The notes beneath the pieces were generated by a model, which did no database searches, had not been told where the DNA came from, and saw only the letters and a list, made by a program, of their open reading frames with translations. A DNA stretch of 8,019 nt. Origin: JACRBK01 sp964427955. Its GTDB lineage: Bacteria > Chloroflexota > Anaerolineae > Aggregatilineales > Aggregatilineaceae. Every line of letters starts with the position of its first letter. Position 1 is the first letter of the stretch. Positions 1-5,066 of the stretch are shown piece by piece. A program made the translations under genes and the position numbers. The stretch lies in assembly GCA_964427955.1 (NCBI GenBank), contig CAYRWY010000280.1, forward strand, positions 1 to 8,019, in the 5' to 3' direction.

Positions 1-53
1 TTCGGAGAGGGGATTGAGGGGTGAGGTAAATCTCCCAAGCAAAAGTTTAGCTA

Positions 54-70
54 TTTGTGCAAGGATCAGT
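54..70 (+). repeat. 17-bp direct repeat, left copy (partner 7391-7407)
   Basis: TTTGTGCAAGGATCAGT at 54-70 matches TTTCTGCAAGGATCAGT at 7391-7407 at 16 of 17 positions in the same orientation, including a 13-base exact core. The right copy covers the last codon and stop of the methyltransferase gene. A chance match of this quality in an 8-kb window is not very rare, so this is flagged only as a possible boundary or duplicated 3' end. Confidence 0.25.
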
Positions 71-86
71 AAGCTTCCGTGAAGTT

Positions 87-135
87 CACCCCCTCCTGCG
101 CCTCCCCCGTGCACGGGGGAGGTGGGGTGGGGGTG
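87..135. repeat. GC-rich palindromic (REP-like) intergenic element
   Basis: Positions 101-122 are a perfect 22-bp palindrome (CCTCCCCCGTG and its exact reverse complement). It is flanked by a second complementary pair, CACCCCC at 87-93 and GGGGGTG at 129-135, so the whole 49 bp can fold into a long hairpin with one imperfect internal stretch. The right arm (115-133) is almost all G and could also form a two-tier G-quadruplex. Similar C-rich/G-rich palindromes are common between genes in Chloroflexota, so this is probably one copy of a dispersed family. No second full copy occurs in this window. It lacks a T-run, so it is not a classic intrinsic terminator. Confidence 0.6.
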
Positions 136-179
136 CTGTCTCGCGGACTTTAGTTTATCAGTAAATCCCATTGGGAACA

Positions 180-265
180 CCATCAACACGCCCATGGTTC
201 CACTTGTTTCGTGGATGACCCGCCCAAAGAAGGCTACTCCTGTCGGTATTGGGGTGTGTTGATGG
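180..265. repeat. Imperfect inverted repeat, arms 180-193 and 252-265
   Basis: The left arm CCATCAACACGCCC (180-193) is complementary to the right arm GGGTGTGTTGATGG (252-265) at 13 of 14 positions. The 58-bp loop contains a smaller CCAC/GTGG hairpin near 201-215. The right arm lies inside the possible 28-codon minus-strand ORF. The element does not match a riboswitch or RNA family I recognise. It could be a structured transcript, the edge of a decayed mobile element, or chance. Confidence 0.3.
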
Positions 266-320
266 GGGCGACCTGACGAAGCTCAGCATCAGCGGACATG
301 ATCACGACGCGTTTTCTCAT
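234..320 (-). CDS. Possible 28-residue small protein or gene remnant
   Basis: On the minus strand an ATG (320-318) is preceded at a 6-nt gap by AGAAAGGAG (327-335), one of the best ribosome-binding sites in the window. The reading frame runs 28 codons to TAG (236-234). The peptide starts MRKRVVIMSADAELRQV, which loosely resembles the first beta strand and acidic loop of a receiver domain, and then ends too early to fold as one. A TATACT box lies on the same strand at 344-349. It could be a real microprotein, a leader peptide, or the 5' stub of a gene lost by deletion. No family can be assigned, and the coding call rests on the ribosome-binding site and promoter-like box only. Confidence 0.3.
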   Translation of the reverse strand: MRKRVVIMSADAELRQVAPINTPQYRQE

Positions 321-343
321 GACGCGCTCCTTTCTCACCCTCA

Positions 344-349
344 AGTATA
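344..349 (-). promoter_or_regulatory. Possible -10 box for the 28-codon ORF
   Basis: TATACT reads on the minus strand, 24 bp upstream of the ATG at 320, and matches the -10 consensus at five of six positions. No convincing -35 hexamer lies at 16-18 bp. The predicted start near 337 would leave a short leader that begins almost at the ribosome-binding site. Confidence 0.3.
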
Positions 350-371
350 GCCGATTCTCCACTCCTGGTTT

Positions 372-401
372 TTGACACGTAACACAAATGTTCTATATAA
401 T
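372..401 (+). promoter_or_regulatory. Near-consensus sigma70-type promoter pointing into the antisense of the ABM-like gene
   Basis: The sequence shows a perfect -35 TTGACA (372-377), an 18-bp spacer, and a perfect -10 TATAAT (396-401). Transcription should begin near 408. AGGAGG follows at 411-416 and an ATG at 422, giving a leader of only about 14 nt. No ordinary gene lies downstream in this direction. The transcript would cross an 8-codon ORF and stem-loop and then run antisense through the minus-strand gene at 471-743. This is the strongest promoter match in the window. An alternative reading with a 16-bp spacer uses TATATA at 394-399. Confidence 0.65.
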
Positions 402-421
402 GATCTGCTCAGGAGGCGGCG

Positions 422-448
422 ATGGGCGAAGCGGGTATCCCGGCATGA
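422..448 (+). CDS. Candidate 8-codon leader-type ORF
   Basis: An ATG (422-424) sits 5 nt after a full AGGAGG, downstream of the near-consensus promoter at 372-401. It opens a frame encoding MGEAGIPA that ends at TGA (446-448). That stop overlaps a second ATG in the ATGA arrangement typical of translational coupling (445-448), and the second frame continues 44 codons to 576, antisense to the ABM-like gene. The peptide has no recognisable regulatory run of residues. It may be a leader peptide, a translated sRNA, or the stub of a deleted gene. The initiation signals are visible; expression and function are inferred. Confidence 0.3.
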   Translation: MGEAGIPA

Positions 449-461
449 CATTGGCTTCGCC
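425..461. other. Stem-loop overlapping the 8-codon ORF
   Basis: GGCGAAGC (425-432) pairs perfectly with GCTTCGCC (454-461) across a 21-nt loop. The competing smaller hairpin CGGG-TAT-CCCG (432-442) uses bases from one arm and the loop, so the two structures are mutually exclusive. On the plus strand the stem covers the 8-codon ORF just after its start codon. On the minus strand it lies 10 bp past the stop of the ABM-like gene but is not followed by a T-run, so it would at best be a weak or RNA-stabilising terminator. Confidence 0.4.
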
Positions 462-470
462 TGGGTGCGA

Positions 471-743
471 TCAGTCTACTTTGTCGAGCACGGCGAAGGT
501 CGGGCTGCCGATCACCCCGGCTTGTTTCATCATCTCGCGCATGTTCGGAGACGCCGCAAAGTGCTGCGCATCGTAGGCGTTGTCCCATTCGAAGAGAATC
601 GTGAGATCGTTCGGTTCGAGCGCGTGGCGGAACACCTGGACGGTCCCGGCCCCATGCGCCCGGCGCTCGGCCTCGTTGCTGTCAAACAGGGGCTTCCACT
701 GGTCGAAATCGCGGACGGTCATTTGGACAAGCAGGTAGACCAT
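471..743 (-). CDS. ABM/cyclase-like small protein (dimeric alpha-beta barrel type)
   Basis: The 90-residue product has the pattern of antibiotic-biosynthesis-monooxygenase or 'cyclase' family proteins: an opening beta strand (VYLLVQMTV), then 'RDFDQWKPLFDSNEAERRAHGA', a second strand with a VFR motif, 'LTILFEWDN', and a helix 'AQHFAASPNMREMMKQAGV' before a last strand. Its length fits a single ferredoxin-like domain, which in this superfamily usually dimerises. No substrate can be named; members include oxygenases, cyclases and proteins of unknown role. I chose the ATG at 743 because GAAAGGAA lies 6 nt upstream; an ATG 30 bp further out (773) has no such site and would add ten residues rich in charge and proline. 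The gene is monocistronic and divergent from the TIR gene. A likely promoter is at 777-805. No transmembrane segment or signal peptide is visible. Confidence 0.8.
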   Translation of the reverse strand: MVYLLVQMTVRDFDQWKPLFDSNEAERRAHGAGTVQVFRHALEPNDLTILFEWDNAYDAQHFAASPNMREMMKQAGVIGSPTFAVLDKVD

Positions 744-776
744 GACGGGTTCCTTTCTCGCTGGTGTATACAATAA

Positions 777-805
777 AAAATAGCATTGTGTTTTTAATTT
801 GACAA
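777..805 (-). promoter_or_regulatory. Promoter of the ABM-like gene
   Basis: On the minus strand, TTGTCA (800-805) and TATTTT (777-782) are separated by exactly 17 bp. Each differs from consensus by one or two bases. Transcription would begin near 770, leaving a leader of about 27 nt ending in the GAAAGGAA ribosome-binding site. The stretch is markedly AT-rich against its neighbours. A short inverted repeat, ACAAT (770-774) and ATTGT (785-789), straddles the -10 box and could be an operator, but its arms are only 5 bp. Confidence 0.5.
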
Positions 806-844
806 GTAATAGAAAAACAAGTGAAACACGCTGGCCCGTTCTTG

Positions 845-853
845 TGCTACACT
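845..853 (+). promoter_or_regulatory. Possible extended -10 promoter of the TIR/NB-ARC/TPR gene
   Basis: TGcTACACT (845-853) is an extended -10 element with four of six matches to TATAAT. The -35 position at 17-18 bp is poor, as is usual for extended -10 promoters. A start near 860 would give a leader of about 34 nt containing GGGGAAAGGG (878-887), 6 nt before the ATG at 894. A perfect TTGACA at 799-804 lies too far upstream to pair with this box. Two ACAAGT direct repeats (802-807, 817-822) sit upstream and could bind a regulator. Confidence 0.35.
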
Positions 854-893
854 GGACACATCCTGTTTAGTTTCAGCGGGGAAAGGGTGTCGC

Positions 894-3800
894 ATGGGCA
901 AGCACTGGTTTATCTCCTACGCACGGGCGGACGGCAAAGAGTTCGCGTTCCGGCTGCACGACCAGTTGGAGGGCGACGGCTTCGTCTGCTGGCTGGACCT
1001 CAGCGACGAGGGCATCCGGCCCGGCGCGATCTGGGATGAGACCATCGATCAAGCCCTGCGCGACGCGTCCGGCCTGCTGTTCGTGATGACGCCCGGCAGC
1101 GTGATCTCGCCGGTGTGCGCCGACGAGTGGAATCGCGCGCTGTCATTCAAGCTGCCCGTCATCCCGCTCAAAGTGGCGGAATGCGAAGCGCCGCTGCGGC
1201 TGGCCCGCCGCCAGTGGATCGACTTCACCGGCGATTTCCGCACGGCCATCGCGAAGCTGCGCAGCCATCTGCGCTGGGTGGAGAATCCCGAAGGCGAGCT
1301 GCGCACGTTGATCGACCGCCGCGACGACCTGCGCCGCGACCTGGAGCGCGATCCCGACAACCTCCGGCTGCAAAAAGCCGCGCGCGACCTGGAAGAAACC
1401 ATCGCCTACAAGCAGCGGGCTATAGCCGATCCCAACGCCGTCGAGGAGGAGAACCGGCGGGCGCTGGAAGTCGGCTTGCAGGTCGAACAGCACCGCCAGC
1501 AGCAGGATCGCGAGCGGGCGCGCGCCCTGGCGCGCCAGCGGGTGATCGGCAGTGCGCCGCAGGGCATCAGCGAGTGTTTCAAGGATCGCGTGCACCCGGC
1601 GGCGGAGGTCAACAACCTGCTGTTGGAGAACGCCGGGCTGCGGGCGGTGAGCATCTACGGCAAGGGTGGCGTGGGCAAAACGGCGCTGGCCTGCAAGGTG
1701 CTGGACGATCTCGAACGCGATTTCGATCACGTCTTCGGCGTGATCTATGCCAGCGCCCGGCCCGGCCTGGACATCAACCTGGAGCAGTTGTTTCTCGGCA
1801 GCGCGGCTCTGTTCGGCGGGGAAGTGGGCGAGCGCCTGAACGCGGCCTGGACGAACCCTGCCGCCGACGTTCCGGCCAAAATCTCCGCGCTGCTGGACGC
1901 TTACGCGACCGCCATCCCCGACGGGCAGCGGGTCGTGATCCTGCTGGACAATCTCGAAGAAAAGCTGGACGACCAGGGCGTGATCCGCGATCCGGATCTG
2001 AAGCTGTTCGTCGATCGGTTCCTGGAAGCGAAGCACCACGCCCGTCTGCTGATCACCAGCCGCGAGCCGCTGACCGCGGCCAACCACGTCCACCTTTACG
2101 AGCGCATCTTTCCGCTGGAAGAAGGGCTGCCCGAACCGGACGCGCTGGCGCTGCTGGCCGACTTCGACCCGGACGGCGGCATTGGGCTGCGCGATGCCGC
2201 GCCGGACGATCTCAAAGAGGTGGTGCGGCGCACGTTGGGCTTTCCGCGCGCGCTGGAAGCGGTGGCCGGGATGCTCGATTCCGATCCGCTGCTGACGCTG
2301 CCCGCCTTGCTGGCCGATCAAGACTTGTGGGCGCGCGAGGTGACCGAAGTGTTGGTGAACGTCGCCCAATCGCGGCTGGACGCCGACGCCGGGCTGGTGA
2401 TGCAGGCGTTGGCCGTCTACGGCGAGCCGGTCACCGAGTCCGCCGTGCGCTTTTTGCTGGACCCGTTCGTCAAGGAGCGCGGGTTGGACGTCGGGGCGAC
2501 GATCCGGCGGCTGGCGCGCGGGCGCTACATCGCCGTGCAGCGGGCGACGGGCCAGCTCGTGCTGCACCCGCTCGACAAGGACGTCAATTACCGCCAGATC
2601 GCGCGCGATCCCGCGCAGCCGGGCAACCTGATCCAGTTGGAGCGGCGCGCCGCGGACTATTTCGTGGAGCTGCGCACCCCGCCCGCCGACTGGAAGCGGC
2701 TGGACGACCTGCGCCCGCAGTTGGCCGAGTTCGAGCACCGCCTGCGGGCGGGCGATTTTCAGACGGCGTTCAACCTGCTCAGCACCATCGATTACGATTA
2801 TCTGCTGCTGTGGGGCCATGCGCGCAAAGTCGTGGGCTTCCGCGAGCAGTTGAAAGGCCGGTTGGGCCATCCCCAGTTCGAGAGCGTCAACCTCAACCAG
2901 TTGGGGATCGGCTACAACGCGCTGGGGCAGTACCGGGACTCGCTGGCGTGTTACGAGCAGGCGCTGCGGATGCTGCACGAGATCGGCGACCAGCGCGGGG
3001 AGGCGGTCGTGCTGGGCAACCAGGGCGGCGTGTACTGGAGCCTGGCCGATTACGTGCGGGCCATCGAGGTCCAGCAGCAGGCGATGGAGACCAACCGGGC
3101 GTTGGGCAACCGCAAAAGCGAGAGCTTCAACCTCAACGCGCTGGGGCTGAACTATTCCGCGCTGGGCCAGCGGCGTAAGGCCGTCGAGTGCTTCGAGGAA
3201 TCGCTGCGCATCACGCGGGCGATTGGCGACCGGCGCGGCGAACCGGCCACGCTGGCCAACCTGGGCAGCGCCTACCAGGACCTGGGCCAGTTGGCCAAAG
3301 CGCAGCAGTATTTCCGCGAGGCCGTCCGGATCGACCAGGAGATCGGCGCCCGTCCGGATCAGGGGATTCACCTGGGCAAGCTGGGCCATTCGCTGCTGCT
3401 GGTCGGGCAGATCGACGAGGCGCTGGCGTGCGCGCGGCAGGCGCTCGACATCGCCCGCGAGGTCAGCGACCGCGCCTGGGAGATCTGGCACCTGCAAATG
3501 CTGACGCTGATCGCGCTCGAAAGCGGCGATCAGGCCGGGATGCAGGATCACTTGCGCGAGGCGGTGCGCCTGGCCGAAGAATCCGGCGATCCGACCTCGC
3601 TGAATCTGGCCCACGGCATCCGGGCGGAGGTGCTGCTGCACACCGGCGATCTGCCCGCCGCGCTGGACGCCCTGGCGGTGGCCCGGCGGACCGAGCGGCC
3701 CGGCGAGCGGCATTTTGGCGCGGTGTTCCAGGGCACGATTCTGGCCCGGCTGGGGCAGGCGGACGCGGCCCGCGCGGCCTTCGAGGAGGCGCTCGGCCAC

Positions 3801-4043
3801 GTGCGCACTCAGCTTGAGGAGCTGCCCGATCTCGTCTGGCTGAAATATGCCCAGGCGCAGGCGTTGGCCGGGCTGGTGCTGGTGGGCGAGACTCCGCCGG
3901 GCGAGGCGGAGGCGGCGTTCCGCGCGGCGCGGGCGGGCTGCGACGCGGCAGGCGTGCTGGCGCGCTACCGGCGGCGGTTGGATTATCTCACGCCGGTAGA
4001 TGTAGAAAGTCGGTTAGTTGACGTGCGGGCAGTGCTGGTTTAG
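894..4043 (+). CDS. TIR / NB-ARC / TPR NLR-like protein (STAND NTPase), candidate antiviral immune receptor
   Basis: The protein has 1049 residues. Residues 3-125 form a TIR_2-type domain: FISYARAD at 6-13, WLDLSDEGIRPG at 33-44, then SPVCADEW, where Glu78 fits the catalytic glutamate of NAD+-consuming TIRs. Residues 130-215 are charged, Arg/Glu-rich and probably coiled coil. NB-ARC spans about 228-565: Walker A GKGGVGKT (256-263), Walker B VVILLDNLEE (347-356), LLITSR (385-390), a GLPLAL-like GFPRAL (449-454), and LHPLDKD (557-563) at the MHD position. From 662 to about 1020 it is TPR. By analogy with characterised TIR-STAND proteins, the TPRs should sense a trigger, NB-ARC should oligomerise, and TIR should deplete NAD+ or make a nucleotide signal, causing abortive infection; this is inference. 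The start is fixed by GGGGAAAGGG 6 nt before the ATG. The gene ends in tandem TAG codons. All key motifs look intact. Confidence 0.93.
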   Translation: MGKHWFISYARADGKEFAFRLHDQLEGDGFVCWLDLSDEGIRPGAIWDETIDQALRDASGLLFVMTPGSVISPVCADEWNRALSFKLPVIPLKVAECEAPLRLARRQWIDFTGDFRTAIAKLRSHLRWVENPEGELRTLIDRRDDLRRDLERDPDNLRLQKAARDLEETIAYKQRAIADPNAVEEENRRALEVGLQVEQHRQQQDRERARALARQRVIGSAPQGISECFKDRVHPAAEVNNLLLENAGLRAVSIYGKGGVGKTALACKVLDDLERDFDHVFGVIYASARPGLDINLEQLFLGSAALFGGEVGERLNAAWTNPAADVPAKISALLDAYATAIPDGQRVVILLDNLEEKLDDQGVIRDPDLKLFVDRFLEAKHHARLLITSREPLTAANHVHLYERIFPLEEGLPEPDALALLADFDPDGGIGLRDAAPDDLKEVVRRTLGFPRALEAVAGMLDSDPLLTLPALLADQDLWAREVTEVLVNVAQSRLDADAGLVMQALAVYGEPVTESAVRFLLDPFVKERGLDVGATIRRLARGRYIAVQRATGQLVLHPLDKDVNYRQIARDPAQPGNLIQLERRAADYFVELRTPPADWKRLDDLRPQLAEFEHRLRAGDFQTAFNLLSTIDYDYLLLWGHARKVVGFREQLKGRLGHPQFESVNLNQLGIGYNALGQYRDSLACYEQALRMLHEIGDQRGEAVVLGNQGGVYWSLADYVRAIEVQQQAMETNRALGNRKSESFNLNALGLNYSALGQRRKAVECFEESLRITRAIGDRRGEPATLANLGSAYQDLGQLAKAQQYFREAVRIDQEIGARPDQGIHLGKLGHSLLLVGQIDEALACARQALDIAREVSDRAWEIWHLQMLTLIALESGDQAGMQDHLREAVRLAEESGDPTSLNLAHGIRAEVLLHTGDLPAALDALAVARRTERPGERHFGAVFQGTILARLGQADAARAAFEEALGHVRTQLEELPDLVWLKYAQAQALAGLVLVGETPPGEAEAAFRAARAGCDAAGVLARYRRRLDYLTPVDVESRLVDVRAVLV
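2877..3716 (+). repeat. Seven in-register 40-residue TPR units in the NLR-like protein
   Basis: Residues 662-941 split into seven consecutive units of exactly 40 residues (120 nt) with no insertion. The unit pattern is: L-x-x-LG-x-x-Y-x-ALGQ, then a basic or charged residue, A, E, a core C/Q-F/Y/H, an E/Q-A/S-L/V/M pair, and IGDRRGE at the end. Units 1, 3 and 4 are close to consensus; unit 6 and unit 7 are degenerate. After 941 the repeats continue with a 4-residue phase shift. The IGD-rGE end motif is typical of the TPR arrays attached to NB-ARC proteins in bacteria. The units are similar at protein level but not identical in DNA, so recent expansion is not indicated. Confidence 0.8.
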
Positions 4044-4060
4044 TAGCTCCAAACGGTTCT

Positions 4061-4070
4061 ATGTTATACA
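4061..4070 (+). promoter_or_regulatory. Weak internal promoter candidate upstream of the HEAT/pseudo-receiver gene
   Basis: TATACA (4065-4070), with a TG at 4062-4063 just upstream, lies in an AT-richer patch in the 64-bp gap after the NLR gene. There is no good -35 hexamer; TTGACG at 4018-4023 is 41 bp away. It could give the downstream gene some independent expression, but read-through from the NLR gene is equally plausible since no terminator is visible in the gap. Confidence 0.2.
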
Positions 4071-4107
4071 ATTGCGTATTAACATCCAACCATCGGGAGA
4101 AAGCGCT

Positions 4108-5046
4108 ATGCCGGATGAAAACTACCGCGATGTACCCCCTGCCGATCCGCGCGCGGTAGGGGTACTGATCGCCGCCTTGATCCACACCGATCCGCGCACC
4201 CGCACCGCGGCTGAAGGGGCTTTGGTCGCGATGGGGGAGGCGGCGGTCGAGCCGTTGATCACGACCGTACTGCATTCCGATGCCCTGCTGCGGGCGGCGT
4301 CCAGCGCGGTGTTGTGCCGGATCGGGGAGCCGGCGCTGGCGTTGGTGCTGCGGACACGCGGCTATCCCGCCGGACCGGTGACCCTGGATCGCACCTGGTG
4401 GGCCAGGGTCGTGACGGCGCCGACCGAAAAAGACCTGCTGGACATCCTGTTGTTGGCGCTGCTGGGCAGCTTGCTGGACGTCGAGCCGGAGCGCCGGAAC
4501 GACCACGAGACGCTGCTGCGGCAGCATTTTTCTCTGGCGACCGGCAACGCGCTGCTGGACTGGCTGGCGCTGCTGACCCGGAACGATCTGGAAGCACTGG
4601 CCCAGGCGTTGTATCATCTGCTTGGGCTGTATGCCGACCCGTGGACCCAGCACCGGCCCGAAAGGCTGGTGCTTTCTATTGAAGGCGACCAGCACTTAGC
4701 GGGCGCCATCAAGACGCTGGTCGAGATCTGCCGTCCGGGCATTGGGATGGTCTTCGCCTCGCGGGGTTTGGCGGGGTTGGTGCTGGCCCAGCTTTTCCAG
4801 CCCGACCTGATCATGACGGCCATCCGTTACGGCGTCCCCAACGGGATCGACACCATGCAGCATCTGGTGTCCTCGCCGAAGCTGGCGCACACGCCGTTTT
4901 TCTTCCTGACGGCGGTGACCGATACGCTCTGCATCGAGCGGGCCAAGACCCTGGGGGCGCTGTCGTACCAACTCAAGCCGTTCAAAACCGAAGAGTTGAT
5001 GGAGCTATTGGATCGTTCTCTGGGCCACACGGGCCTGACGCAGTAA
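4108..5046 (+). CDS. HEAT-repeat protein with C-terminal pseudo-receiver domain
   Basis: The product is 312 residues. Residues 15-80 hold two HEAT-like helical repeats (LIAALIHTDPRTRTAAEGALVAMGEAAVEPL, then LITTVLHSDALLRAASSAVL). Residues 90-180 are mostly helical with no family I recognise. Residues 186-305 resemble a response-regulator receiver: VLSIEGD (188-194) in place of VLIVDDD, PDLIMTAIRYGVPNGID (232-248) in place of PDLILLDIxMPxMDG, FFLTA with the conserved Thr268, and LKPF with Lys290. The phospho-acceptor Asp is Ala238, and the acidic pair is Glu192-Gly193, so aspartyl phosphorylation is not expected; it is more likely a protein-binding fold. The ATG at 4108 is preceded by GGGAGAAAG; an upstream in-frame ATG would start inside the NLR gene. 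It lies 64 bp after the NLR gene, on the same strand. A role as adaptor or regulator is inference. Confidence 0.8.
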   Translation: MPDENYRDVPPADPRAVGVLIAALIHTDPRTRTAAEGALVAMGEAAVEPLITTVLHSDALLRAASSAVLCRIGEPALALVLRTRGYPAGPVTLDRTWWARVVTAPTEKDLLDILLLALLGSLLDVEPERRNDHETLLRQHFSLATGNALLDWLALLTRNDLEALAQALYHLLGLYADPWTQHRPERLVLSIEGDQHLAGAIKTLVEICRPGIGMVFASRGLAGLVLAQLFQPDLIMTAIRYGVPNGIDTMQHLVSSPKLAHTPFFFLTAVTDTLCIERAKTLGALSYQLKPFKTEELMELLDRSLGHTGLTQ

Positions 5047-5066
5047 CACCCCTATAGGAATAGATG

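Noticed and set aside
87..135. The left palindrome as a rho-independent terminator
   Set aside because: It has no T-run on either side; the G-run follows instead.
372..776. A 134-codon plus-strand frame starting from TTG at the -35 box
   Set aside because: It begins inside the promoter, has no ribosome-binding site, is Arg/His-rich, and is the antisense of the ABM-like gene, whose protein has a recognisable fold.
1115..3178. A 687-codon plus-strand frame and an 885-codon minus-strand frame (1143-3800) within the NLR gene
   Set aside because: Both are low-complexity Arg/Ala/Gly/Gln-rich translations typical of the shifted and reverse frames of GC-rich genes; the NLR frame carries all domain motifs.
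2877..3716. A CRISPR or tandem DNA repeat array
   Set aside because: The 120-nt periodicity comes from TPR units; the DNA copies are diverged and coding throughout.
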